This document shows, piece after piece, positions 16,579 through 25,117 of a DNA stretch of 64,000 nt. Made by a program: the position numbers and the translations under genes. The notes beneath the pieces were generated by a model, which worked only from the letters and a program-made list of their open reading frames with translations, made no database searches and was not told the DNA's origin. The DNA comes from Eubacterium uniforme (GTDB lineage Bacteria > Bacillota > Clostridia > Lachnospirales > Lachnospiraceae), in the NCBI RefSeq assembly GCF_900167115.1, contig NZ_FUXZ01000003.1:288440-352439 (forward strand), written 5' to 3'. How positions within the stretch are numbered: position 1 is the stretch's first letter; each line of letters starts with the position of its first letter.

Positions 16579-18630
16579 TTATTTTATCATATCTCCAAAG
16601 AAGGATATAATAATAAAAGTCCCAACATATCGACCTATAACCGAATAAAGAAAAGCATAAACATAATCCATTAATTTAAATCTCACCGTATTCGTCCATA
16701 ACTTCTTGAAAATATAAATACCAGCTCCGACAACACCACAAATAGAAAATGCTATTGTATTAAAATGTTTTTCTTCATCAAGCATTCTAAGTCCTATTTG
16801 AATTAATACAGAACAAAGAAGTACTAATTTTATGTATATTCCTTTTCTTTGAAGAGCTTCAAGAATTTCATGTAAAGCCAATGCCATGCTTTGAATAACA
16901 CCTGCTATACCTTTCTTTTTATATTGTCTCTTTTTAGAAGCAATATATCTCTTTCTAATCTCCTGAGCTCGTCTCTTACCTTCTTTTTCTTTTTGAATTT
17001 CTTCTTTTAATTCTTCCTCGTAAATCTTCTGCTCAAGTTTTCTATCACTTGAACTTCTCTTTTCATCTCTTAAGGCATAAATATCAGTTCTTTCGGTATG
17101 AACTTTTTCACGTTCCCAAGCTTCTTTCTTAGCTTCAGCTCTAACATTTATTCTTTCATTACGATAACTTTCAATTCTTATATCATCGTTCGTTTTCTTA
17201 AATTCAGCAGCTGCCTTTTTAGCTGCTTCACTATTATCATCTACCTTGCCATCACTAACTGGATAAAACGATGAGTATGGATCCTTTTCATATCTATCAG
17301 ATACCGGTCCACTACCATAAGCCTCATCCTTTCTACCGTTTGATATAGCCTTTTTTGTTTTAGCAGCTATATCAACAACCTTATCCTTAGCAAATGAAAA
17401 GTCGTAAAGAACATCTCCAACCTTGTTACCAATCTGCTGGTACCATGTTGTATTAAGAGCTTTTTCAAGTTCTTCTTTTTCTCTAGCAAATAACTCATCA
17501 GCCGTAGGTCCTGAATAACCCTTTCTTGAAGCTTCTATAACTGCGGCATATCTTGAATCAACCGGCGTAACCGGTGCAACATATTCCTGTAATTTTCTCT
17601 GTAATGCGCACCAAGGGCACTCCTTTAAATGCGACCAATACATATGATCCTCATGATCAGGGCAAACTGATAATTCATCCTGCATCTTTGATAAAGCATC
17701 ATACCACTCTAATGTATCCGCTCTTCTTGTTGGATCATTATGACCATCAACAAATGTTCTTACAAACAATTCCTGAATATAATCTGGCAATATATTAAAA
17801 TCCGGAGCGTACTTAGGTTTAACTAATCCGCCTGTTTCCTTATAGAATATAAAATGTCCACCTCTTATGTTATCAATAGGCTGTGGAGCAGCAACAGAAC
17901 TTCTACTCATACTCATAACACTAAGTGCTGCAGAATAATCAACTGCACTAGCAAATGGATGACAACCATTCATAAGCAATGCAAATATATGAATTGCCAA
18001 AGCGAAAAGGTCTGTCTCCTTAGTAAATGTAGGAAGCGGTGCATTAATAAGATTATAATTATTCATCATCTTTTCCTGAATCTCTGCTGCAAGATATTCA
18101 GGAAGTCCTACTTCACATCGATAAATCTTACCACTTCTTGCATCTGTAATATGATATGAATCCGTATCAACAAGTGTAACCCTTGATGTCTCAGGATTAA
18201 CAACAATGTTCTTAGGATTTAAATCACCACATACCTGACCCGAATTATGGACTGCATTAATAGCCGCACATAGATTCTTAGCAACCATAAGTCTTTCCTC
18301 AAGATTATAGCCACTATCATCAAGATACATAACATTAAGTTCTATAAAGTTTTCAAGTTTAGGCATTACATAGCCCACGAAATTTTTATTTAAATAAACA
18401 ACGTCTATTGGCCAACAGAGCTGCTTTAACATATTGCCCGAAAGATTCGCCTGAGCCATTGCTAAAAGTTTTCTATGTCTTGTTTCAGTTCTGATATTTT
18501 CATTAAACTCTTTAACAACTAAGTCAGGTTTACCTAAAATCTTATATACTGTGCCTTCGCCACCCTTCCCTAATGGCTCATCGTCAGCAACATAAGGTTC
18601 TCCATTTATTCCTGCATATGCTATCGACAT
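16579..18630 (-). CDS. membrane-bound protein kinase with zinc-binding motif (TerY-P triad)
   Basis: 683 residues. Kinase domain about 10-310: glycine-rich loop GKGGEGTVYK, VVKEF lysine, catalytic loop CGDLNPKN in place of HRDLKxxN, and VDTDSYHI in place of DFG. The catalytic Asp, the Asn and a metal-binding Asp remain, so activity is plausible. Next a zinc-binding-like motif (CPDH then CPWC, about 340-357), a long charged, probably coiled-coil region rich in Lys/Glu/Arg (about 370-590), and three C-terminal membrane segments (about 600-680). The neighbouring PP2C and vWA genes give the kinase/phosphatase/vWA set known as the TerY-P triad; E. coli yegI-yegK-yegL is comparable. Substrates unknown; the adjacent adhesin operon is a contextual candidate only. 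Confidence 0.85.
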   Translation of the reverse strand: MSIAYAGINGEPYVADDEPLGKGGEGTVYKILGKPDLVVKEFNENIRTETRHRKLLAMAQANLSGNMLKQLCWPIDVVYLNKNFVGYVMPKLENFIELNVMYLDDSGYNLEERLMVAKNLCAAINAVHNSGQVCGDLNPKNIVVNPETSRVTLVDTDSYHITDARSGKIYRCEVGLPEYLAAEIQEKMMNNYNLINAPLPTFTKETDLFALAIHIFALLMNGCHPFASAVDYSAALSVMSMSRSSVAAPQPIDNIRGGHFIFYKETGGLVKPKYAPDFNILPDYIQELFVRTFVDGHNDPTRRADTLEWYDALSKMQDELSVCPDHEDHMYWSHLKECPWCALQRKLQEYVAPVTPVDSRYAAVIEASRKGYSGPTADELFAREKEELEKALNTTWYQQIGNKVGDVLYDFSFAKDKVVDIAAKTKKAISNGRKDEAYGSGPVSDRYEKDPYSSFYPVSDGKVDDNSEAAKKAAAEFKKTNDDIRIESYRNERINVRAEAKKEAWEREKVHTERTDIYALRDEKRSSSDRKLEQKIYEEELKEEIQKEKEGKRRAQEIRKRYIASKKRQYKKKGIAGVIQSMALALHEILEALQRKGIYIKLVLLCSVLIQIGLRMLDEEKHFNTIAFSICGVVGAGIYIFKKLWTNTVRFKLMDYVYAFLYSVIGRYVGTFIIISFFGDMIK

Positions 18631-18695
18631 CTTTTTCTCCTTATCTCACGAAAACTATTTCTAATTATTTTAATTCTCCCACACTATTAAATTAA

Positions 18696-19928
18696 CTAAA
18701 TTTTAATATTGCATTCGTCTAATAATTCGTTTAAAGATTCTTCCGTGCTAGTACTATTACTATCCTTATAGCGTTTTTCAAAAAATCCCTGTTCAGTAAA
18801 ATACATAACACCGAAAATAATTAATGCTGTAAGTGCAACAGTTGCGAGAAATTTTATTATACCGATAATGGTTCTCTTCTTGCTGCGCTTCCTGTCTCTC
18901 TCATAGCTATAATCATCATCTTCAGCATTTGCAGCACTCTCATCCTGTGGATACATGTGAGGATAAGCCTTTCTGTTCCATGCCTCCTGAAGTTTTTCCC
19001 AATCAAGATCTGCATAGTACTCAGGTTCATTATCATCAAGTTCTAAGCTGGTATTGATAATACCTACTACCGTCTTATCATCCTGCTCGTTTTGCATCAT
19101 TACCACAGGGTAATTGTCCTTCTTTAAATCTTCAATTACTTCTTCCGCTTGATCTGGAATATGCTTTCTGTAAATCTTTAAAAGCCTATCATAAAAATCA
19201 TCTGAATTGTAATTCTCAGATCCTACCATAAATTCTTCAATGGCTCTCTTTGTTTTCTTTCTTTCGTTCTTTCCACCTGGAACACCATGAGGATCAACGA
19301 AGAATGAACCCAAAGGAACATATGCTCTATTTGCATAATTATCCATATCCCTTAGTAAATATGGACAAATCGTAGCTAGCATACCATCCGTAACCATCAA
19401 AATTGATACGAGATTTTCATCATAAGTATCAATCATCCAATTTGCGTAACCACTTCTAAGTGGAAGAACGGTAAATCCGTCCGCGCCTTTAAGTGGTCTT
19501 GTTATCTCCACAAAATTACCATATTCATTTAGGCCGATAATGGCCCCATCTCCCGAATGACCATATACAATCCTACTTCCATCATATATAACCACTGATA
19601 ATGTAGTATCAAAGCTTTCTATGGGTCTTCTACTACTCTCTGACTCTTCTACGATTTTCTTGAATGCATAATTAAATGCCGTTCTCATCATTGACTTGAT
19701 ACTTATAGGATCGTTATCAACCGGCATATATTCCTTGCAGAATTGCACTACTGTCTCAACTGCAATTCTCGAACCAATCGCCGAATTATCAGCACTTCCG
19801 ACGCCGTCAGCGATGGCTGCAATGATTCTCCCATCATCCATTCTTAAAATTCGATGTGAGTCTTGACATTCAACACCACTCTTCTGGTGCGATTTTCCCT
19901 TCAAGCTTACACCGTAACTAAAAATCAT
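18696..19928 (-). CDS. PP2C-type serine/threonine phosphatase, membrane-anchored
   Basis: 410 residues. The PP2C core spans about 1-260 with metal-binding motifs QDSHRI, IAAIADGVGSADNS, VYGHSGDGAI and MVTDGM; all the metal-coordinating Asp residues look present. A charged linker follows, then a basic stretch (RDRKRSKKRT) and one membrane helix near 355-380 with a short outer tail. The catalytic domain should face the cytoplasm, like that of the kinase encoded 65 bases downstream. It probably counteracts that kinase. GGAGAG precedes ATG 19928. An independent promoter is likely, because a strong hairpin separates it from the vWA gene. Confidence 0.88.
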   Translation of the reverse strand: MIFSYGVSLKGKSHQKSGVECQDSHRILRMDDGRIIAAIADGVGSADNSAIGSRIAVETVVQFCKEYMPVDNDPISIKSMMRTAFNYAFKKIVEESESSRRPIESFDTTLSVVIYDGSRIVYGHSGDGAIIGLNEYGNFVEITRPLKGADGFTVLPLRSGYANWMIDTYDENLVSILMVTDGMLATICPYLLRDMDNYANRAYVPLGSFFVDPHGVPGGKNERKKTKRAIEEFMVGSENYNSDDFYDRLLKIYRKHIPDQAEEVIEDLKKDNYPVVMMQNEQDDKTVVGIINTSLELDDNEPEYYADLDWEKLQEAWNRKAYPHMYPQDESAANAEDDDYSYERDRKRSKKRTIIGIIKFLATVALTALIIFGVMYFTEQGFFEKRYKDSNSTSTEESLNELLDECNIKI

Positions 19929-20034
19929 ACCTATCTCTCCGTAATTAACCTCTATTCGTAATTAAACCGTGTATGTATTCTTACTATCTGTACTAAAATT
20001 ACACAAATATCTAATTATCCATTAAAACACAAAC

Positions 20035-20075
20035 ATGCTTATGTAAGTTTACATAACATAAACTTACATAAGCAT
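20035..20075. terminator. perfect 17-bp hairpin after the vWA gene
   Basis: ATGCTTATGTAAGTTTA (20035-20051) and its exact reverse complement (20059-20075) around a 7-base loop. On the minus strand it is followed by GTTTGTGTTTTAA. It probably ends the vWA transcript, although the three triad genes otherwise look like one unit. Confidence 0.65.
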
Positions 20076-20088
20076 AATTTAATTCATT

Positions 20089-20865
20089 CTACCATTCAGT
20101 TGATAATGCTTTTGCACCTTTTGGTAAGCCACCAGCTTCTGGTTCGTCACCAACACGGCTAACTGAAATTGCAACCATACTTTCACTTAACCAATTAAAG
20201 ATGCCTTCAAAGTTAGCTTCATCAAGAGAAATACATCTATTTGTAAGTGACTTAAGTACATCTTCACTGTAATCGCCAACGCCTACAGCCCAGAACTTAA
20301 GTTTTCCATGTCTGCCCTTGCTTTCTTCCTCTCTGATTCTATCTCTTGCAACAGAGATATCATCAGTAGGCTCGCCATCAGTAATCATAAAGATCCAAGG
20401 CTTGAAACAAGGTGTACCCATACTTGCATAAAATCTATTTCTTTCTTTAACTTTATCAATTGCTAAGTTGATACCAGCACCCATTGATGTCTCACCTGTT
20501 GGAACAAGTCTAACTGGCTTCATCTGTGATAATGGAGTAAACTCCTGAACTACTCTTGCGCCTTCATTAAATTCAATAATAGCAATATCAATTCTCTTCT
20601 GAGCAAGTTCATCCAAAGCTGTCTGCTTCTGGAACATGTTAATAGCTTTATTTAAACTGTCCATTGCCTTTCCGTTCATTGAATATGAAGAGTCAAGTAA
20701 TAAAACGCATGCCATATGGGGTTCACCAGGTGCGCTTACAGCCTGAGCCTTGCTACTTGGAGTCTCCTCTTCTGGCTTTTCTACTTCCTCTCCTAAAGTC
20801 TGTCCGCACTCTGGGCAGAATTCAGAATCATCTGCAATTTCTTTCCCGCAATACTTACAAATCAT
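20089..20865 (-). CDS. vWA-domain protein with N-terminal zinc ribbon (TerY-like)
   Basis: 258 residues. Residues 1-26 form a zinc ribbon (CKYCG then CPECG). A Pro/Glu linker leads to a vWA domain (about 50-235) with a complete MIDAS: DSSYS (DxSxS), PTGETSMG (Thr) and MITDGEPTDD (Asp). No signal peptide or membrane helix, so it acts in the cytoplasm, most likely as a metal-dependent scaffold. Order and strand with the PP2C and kinase genes match TerY-P triads. No TerD, TerC or TerZ homologue is in the window, so tellurite resistance should not be assumed. Confidence 0.88.
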   Translation of the reverse strand: MICKYCGKEIADDSEFCPECGQTLGEEVEKPEEETPSSKAQAVSAPGEPHMACVLLLDSSYSMNGKAMDSLNKAINMFQKQTALDELAQKRIDIAIIEFNEGARVVQEFTPLSQMKPVRLVPTGETSMGAGINLAIDKVKERNRFYASMGTPCFKPWIFMITDGEPTDDISVARDRIREEESKGRHGKLKFWAVGVGDYSEDVLKSLTNRCISLDEANFEGIFNWLSESMVAISVSRVGDEPEAGGLPKGAKALSTEW

Positions 20866-21057
20866 TTTACATTACCTCACTTAGTTTTATTTAACGCAAA
20901 CCATTCCTTCTTTTGCATCATAAACATATTATACCAATTTTAAAGCTTTCATACAATAAAAAATATTGATAAAAAACTAACGCAATATTTATAAAGATTT
21001 ACTATAAATAAGCCATTTTTATAACCAATCAAGAAACTTGTTTTAAAATATAGTTTC

Positions 21058-21768
21058 CTATATTTCAAGTGCTGTTTCTAAAGCTAAATTAATCATTTCA
21101 GTAAATCCTTGTTCTCTTTCCTTTGCACTCATTTCTTCGTCTCTAAATAAGTGATCAGAAACCGTAAGTATTGAAAGAGCACGTTTATTAGCTTGTGCTG
21201 CTAAATAATATAAAGCAGCTGATTCCATCTCTGTACATAGTACTCCCATGCTTCTCCATCTCTCATATGCATTTGTAAATCCATTATAAAAATGATTTGA
21301 AGTAAGAACATTACCAACTCTAACATTAATTCCTAATTCCTGCGCCTTATTATATGCCTTATTCAAAAGACCAAAATCAGCAATTGGAGCTAGTATTCCA
21401 GGCATTTCATACTGATCTGCAAAATTCGAATCAGTACTACAGCCCTGTGCTAAAATAATGTCCTTAACCTGAACTTCATCTTTAAGTCCACCTGTTGAGC
21501 CAACTCTTATAATCACATCAACATCATACATATTAAATAATTCGTATGCATAAATACCAATTGAAGGCATACCCATACCATGTGCCATAACAGAAATTTG
21601 CTTACCCTTGTATGTACCTGTATAACCATATACATTTCTTACATCAGTAAACATTTCTGCTCCTTCAAGGAAATTCTCCGCAATAAATTTTGCTCTTAAC
21701 GGATCTCCCGGCATAATTACAATTTTTGCAATATCTCCTGGATTTGCATTATTATGTGGTGTTGCCAT
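21058..21768 (-). CDS. deoD: purine-nucleoside phosphorylase
   Basis: 236 residues, the usual size of the hexameric DeoD type. It splits purine (deoxy)ribonucleosides with phosphate into base and (deoxy)ribose-1-phosphate. The start MATPHNN is characteristic. Phosphate-binding arginines lie in PLRAKFIAENF and VRNVYGYTGTYKG, GSTGGL is the phosphate loop, TEMESAALY binds the ribose and VSDHLF holds the catalytic Asp. It follows the radical SAM gene by 57 bases with its own GGAGGGG site. Phosphopentomutase (deoB, at 31814-33052), the next step in deoxyribose-phosphate salvage, is in the window but in a separate unit. Confidence 0.95.
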   Translation of the reverse strand: MATPHNNANPGDIAKIVIMPGDPLRAKFIAENFLEGAEMFTDVRNVYGYTGTYKGKQISVMAHGMGMPSIGIYAYELFNMYDVDVIIRVGSTGGLKDEVQVKDIILAQGCSTDSNFADQYEMPGILAPIADFGLLNKAYNKAQELGINVRVGNVLTSNHFYNGFTNAYERWRSMGVLCTEMESAALYYLAAQANKRALSILTVSDHLFRDEEMSAKEREQGFTEMINLALETALEI

Positions 21769-21825
21769 ATTTAACCCCTCCTTTAGCGTATATATTATTT
21801 AGTAATAGCAATCATTTTCATAATT

Positions 21826-23658
21826 TTATTTTTTGTAAAACTTAACAGCAGCATTATGACTCAACCTGCTTCGTTTATTATAATTAAATTCAGCAAGTAC
21901 ATACTCTCCATGATGATTCGATTTTTCTTTTTCACCTGTCTCATCATCTATTTCAATATATACTTCTCCTAAACTCATAATAAAGTTATATGTTTCATCA
22001 CTCATTGACTCTATGTGTGTTGTTTTATCCTTGCTATATATTGACTTACTCTTAAGCCACATAGGTCTACTCTTAGCATTCTCTCTAAGATAATAATCAA
22101 ACGTAAGAAGTTCGATGAATAAATCATAATCAAATTCAATTGAAACATTTTTATTTATGGAATGAGTTATCATCTTAAAGCTCTTGGATTTTCCATTATG
22201 TTTCTCTGCATCATCAATCTTCTTTTCCATAAACTTTATTAATGTAATATATCTATTCTCGCGTTTAAAGCCTATTCCAAAAAGATTCTTCTTTTCATAG
22301 TAATCTCCAAGTTCCTTGTAAAAATCAAATTGAGATTTAAAGAACGAAGTTACATATGGTAACGTATACTCGAATTGGTCGCTATTATAATAAACTTCGA
22401 CCATTTCTTCTATATTCTTTAAAACCATAATTTCATCATAATCAATCCACTTGGTACTAAGAACCTCAAATGGTTGAACATCACTATGTTTTATGTCGTA
22501 CTCTTCTGTCATTTCTCCCATATAAGAACCTTTTAATACTTTAAGGAATCCCAATTGTAATTGATTAGGTTTCATTTCCATTGCATCGTTAAATGACTTT
22601 CTAAAAGATTCAAATCCCTCATATGGAAGTCCAGCTATAAGGTCAAGATGCTGATGAATATTTCCAAGATTTCTAATCTTTAGTAACGTATCTTTTACAG
22701 ATCCAATATCCATCTTTCTTCTTATAGCTTCTATTGTTTGTATGTTAGTTGACTGTAATCCAATTTCTAACTGAATAAGACCCTCTCTCATGTTCTTGAA
22801 GATATCAATATCTTCATCTTCTATTAAGTCCGCAGCAACTTCAAAATGAAAATTCGTTACTCCATTATCATGTTCAGAAATATATCTCCATATTTCCCTT
22901 GCATGGATCTTATTACAGTTAAATGTTCTGTCTATAAACTTAACCTGTGGAACTTTTCTTTCCAAGAAACTATCAAGTTCCTTTCTTACAATTTCAAAGC
23001 TTCTAAATCTAACAGCCTTATCAATAGAAGACAAACAATAACTACACGAAAACGGACATCCTCTACTAGTTTCATAATAGATTATTCTGTTTTCAAACTT
23101 TGAAAGATCCTTATAAACAAAAGGAATATCATCTAAATCAATTCTTTCCGTACCTTTATTCTCTGTTATTCCTCCGTTATCCTTCCTATAGACTATGCCA
23201 TTTATCTTCTCGTAAGGATCTTTTTTTCTATTTTCACTTGCTAAACCATCTATTCCAAGTTTAACCCATATCTTCATAAGTTTAGCAAATGTTGCCTCAC
23301 CTTCACCGACCATAATACCTTCTAATTCTTTGTTCTCCTTAAGGTATTTATCAGCTCCGTAAGACGCCTCAGGTCCCCCTAACCATATGAGACTTTCAGG
23401 CAATAACTTTTTAAGTTCATGTGTTAACGTAAGAACTTCCTTTATGTTCCAAATGTAACACGAAAAAGCATACACGTCCGCTTTTTGCTTATAAAGTGCC
23501 TGAAGTATCAAATCCAGATTATGATTAATTGTATATTCACATACTTCAAGTTCACAATCCACTTGTGGATTATGCTTTTTAAAGTAGGCTTCTAAATCAT
23601 AAACTGCAAGATTTGAATGAACGTACTTTGCATTCAATGCAACCAAAACAATTTTCAT
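21826..23658 (-). CDS. B12-binding-domain radical SAM protein (DUF4080 type)
   Basis: 610 residues. Residues 1-150 form a B12-binding-like Rossmann domain (MKIVLVALNAKYVHSNLAVY, IWLGGPEAS, VGEGEATF). The radical SAM domain has the cluster motif CPFSCSYC near residue 205 and GLPYEGF further on. The C-terminal 200 residues, rich in Lys, Tyr and Asp, match the DUF4080 layout. The family is widespread in anaerobic Firmicutes and its substrate is unknown; methylation or another radical modification is possible. It precedes deoD and may share its transcript. GGAGAGG precedes ATG 23658 with slightly long spacing (9 bases). Confidence 0.85.
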   Translation of the reverse strand: MKIVLVALNAKYVHSNLAVYDLEAYFKKHNPQVDCELEVCEYTINHNLDLILQALYKQKADVYAFSCYIWNIKEVLTLTHELKKLLPESLIWLGGPEASYGADKYLKENKELEGIMVGEGEATFAKLMKIWVKLGIDGLASENRKKDPYEKINGIVYRKDNGGITENKGTERIDLDDIPFVYKDLSKFENRIIYYETSRGCPFSCSYCLSSIDKAVRFRSFEIVRKELDSFLERKVPQVKFIDRTFNCNKIHAREIWRYISEHDNGVTNFHFEVAADLIEDEDIDIFKNMREGLIQLEIGLQSTNIQTIEAIRRKMDIGSVKDTLLKIRNLGNIHQHLDLIAGLPYEGFESFRKSFNDAMEMKPNQLQLGFLKVLKGSYMGEMTEEYDIKHSDVQPFEVLSTKWIDYDEIMVLKNIEEMVEVYYNSDQFEYTLPYVTSFFKSQFDFYKELGDYYEKKNLFGIGFKRENRYITLIKFMEKKIDDAEKHNGKSKSFKMITHSINKNVSIEFDYDLFIELLTFDYYLRENAKSRPMWLKSKSIYSKDKTTHIESMSDETYNFIMSLGEVYIEIDDETGEKEKSNHHGEYVLAEFNYNKRSRLSHNAAVKFYKK

Positions 23659-23877
23659 AGTATAACACCTCTCCTAAATATAAATGTGAAATACCCCTAT
23701 CCCCATCAGTTTCTTTGTAAATTACGTTCTACCAACTTTGTCTTACATTATATCATTTATTATGTAAATATGGTATCATTATTATATAAATTAATAAATT
23801 AACAAACTTTTCAAATAGTTTTGGAAACGAAATTTTTAACACTCTAGAAATACACTTTTATCATCCGAGGTGATAAT

Positions 23878-25077
23878 ATGAATAATAAAATTTTTAAAAA
23901 AATTTCAAATGTATTTGCTGTAATAATGTTAATTATAATTACTACAACTGCATGCGATACAAGTGAATTTACAAATAAAACAACAACTGTAACTCAAGAA
24001 GAAACAAGTTCTGCAATCAGCAAGTCAATTCCTGAAACAGAAGATAATAAGTCTCAAAATACTACTAAGTCAGAAGAGCAGACTACTAAGCCTAAAAAAG
24101 AAACTGCTAAATCTGAAGAAAAAAACACTAAAACAAAAGAAAAAAATACCGAACAAGACAAGGCCTCAAAAAGTAGTAAGAATAATAAAAAAGCAAATAA
24201 CAAAAACAAAAAATTCACATATAAGAAAATTCCAAAATATGATAAAAAACCATATGTGGAAATAAATGGAAACATTCCATATTTTAGTGATGATGAACTA
24301 ACTACTACTGCATTTGAAAAATATAGTGATTTAGATTCCCTTGGAAGATGTCAGGTTGCCTACGCTAATATCTGCAAGGAACTTATGCCTACCAAAGAGC
24401 GAGGCGAAATCGGACACATCAAGCCAAGTGGCTGGCACACTGTTAAATACCCAGAGCTTATTGAGGACAGATATCTTTATAATCGATGTCACCTAATTGC
24501 TTATAGCCTTGCTGGTGAAAATGATAATGAGAAAAATTTAATCACTGGAACACGTTCCATGAACTGTGATGGTATGGAGCCATTTGAACTTAAAGTTTTA
24601 GATTATGTTAGAAATTCAAAAGAAGATGTTCATGTTCTTTATAGAGTAACGCCTATATATAAGAAATCTGAATTAGTTGCTCGTGGAGTTTTAATAGAGG
24701 CCATGTCTGTTGAAGATAATGGCGATAAAATCAAGTTCTGTGTATTTGTTTATAATGTTCAAAAATACATAACTATTGATTATGCAACTGGCGAATCCAA
24801 AGCTAATAAGGAAGGTCAAAGAATCATTGCTCAGAAAGAATCTGAGGCAAATCAAGCAAATAGAAATAACAACTCTTCAACCGACAATCAGGCTGTAGAT
24901 AGGAGCAATAATTCAAGCAAACATCATTATGTCCTTAATACTAATACATATAAATTCCACGAGGAATACTGTAGAAGCGTTAGACAAATGAGTGACCGAA
25001 ACAAACTTGAATACTATGGAACTAGAGAAGAAGTTATAAGTATGGGTTATGATCCATGTCAGAATTGTAATCCATAA
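23878..25077 (+). CDS. secreted lipoprotein nuclease (EndA/NUC-like)
   Basis: 399 residues, plus strand. A lipoprotein signal (hydrophobic segment, then TTTAC with Cys near residue 26) suggests membrane anchoring. A Thr/Lys/Glu-rich linker (about 30-115) leads to a DNA/RNA non-specific endonuclease domain (about 120-300) with NRCHLIAYSLAGEN, where DRGH is replaced by NRCH but the catalytic His is kept, and with NLITGTRSMN for metal binding. The last 50 residues (YKFHEEYCRSVRQM then DPCQNCNP) resemble the small Ada-like zinc-binding domain often fused to bacterial surface nucleases. Probable roles are scavenging extracellular DNA or DNA uptake. GAGGTGATAATATG gives the start. Ends in a shared terminator. 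Confidence 0.85.
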   Translation: MNNKIFKKISNVFAVIMLIIITTTACDTSEFTNKTTTVTQEETSSAISKSIPETEDNKSQNTTKSEEQTTKPKKETAKSEEKNTKTKEKNTEQDKASKSSKNNKKANNKNKKFTYKKIPKYDKKPYVEINGNIPYFSDDELTTTAFEKYSDLDSLGRCQVAYANICKELMPTKERGEIGHIKPSGWHTVKYPELIEDRYLYNRCHLIAYSLAGENDNEKNLITGTRSMNCDGMEPFELKVLDYVRNSKEDVHVLYRVTPIYKKSELVARGVLIEAMSVEDNGDKIKFCVFVYNVQKYITIDYATGESKANKEGQRIIAQKESEANQANRNNNSSTDNQAVDRSNNSSKHHYVLNTNTYKFHEEYCRSVRQMSDRNKLEYYGTREEVISMGYDPCQNCNP

Positions 25078-25080
25078 GCA

Positions 25081-25113
25081 AATAAGGAGCGGCCTTTACG
25101 ACCGCTCCTTATT
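25081..25113. terminator. bidirectional terminator between nuclease and protease genes
   Basis: Perfect 12-bp stem AATAAGGAGCGG / CCGCTCCTTATT with a 9-base loop, three bases after the nuclease stop and five before the protease stop. The symmetric A and T runs allow it to work in both directions. Confidence 0.85.
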
Positions 25114-25117
25114 ATAC

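Noticed and set aside
20089..20865. Tellurite resistance function for the vWA protein
   Set aside because: Only the triad part of Ter systems is present; no TerD/TerC/TerZ gene lies in the window.
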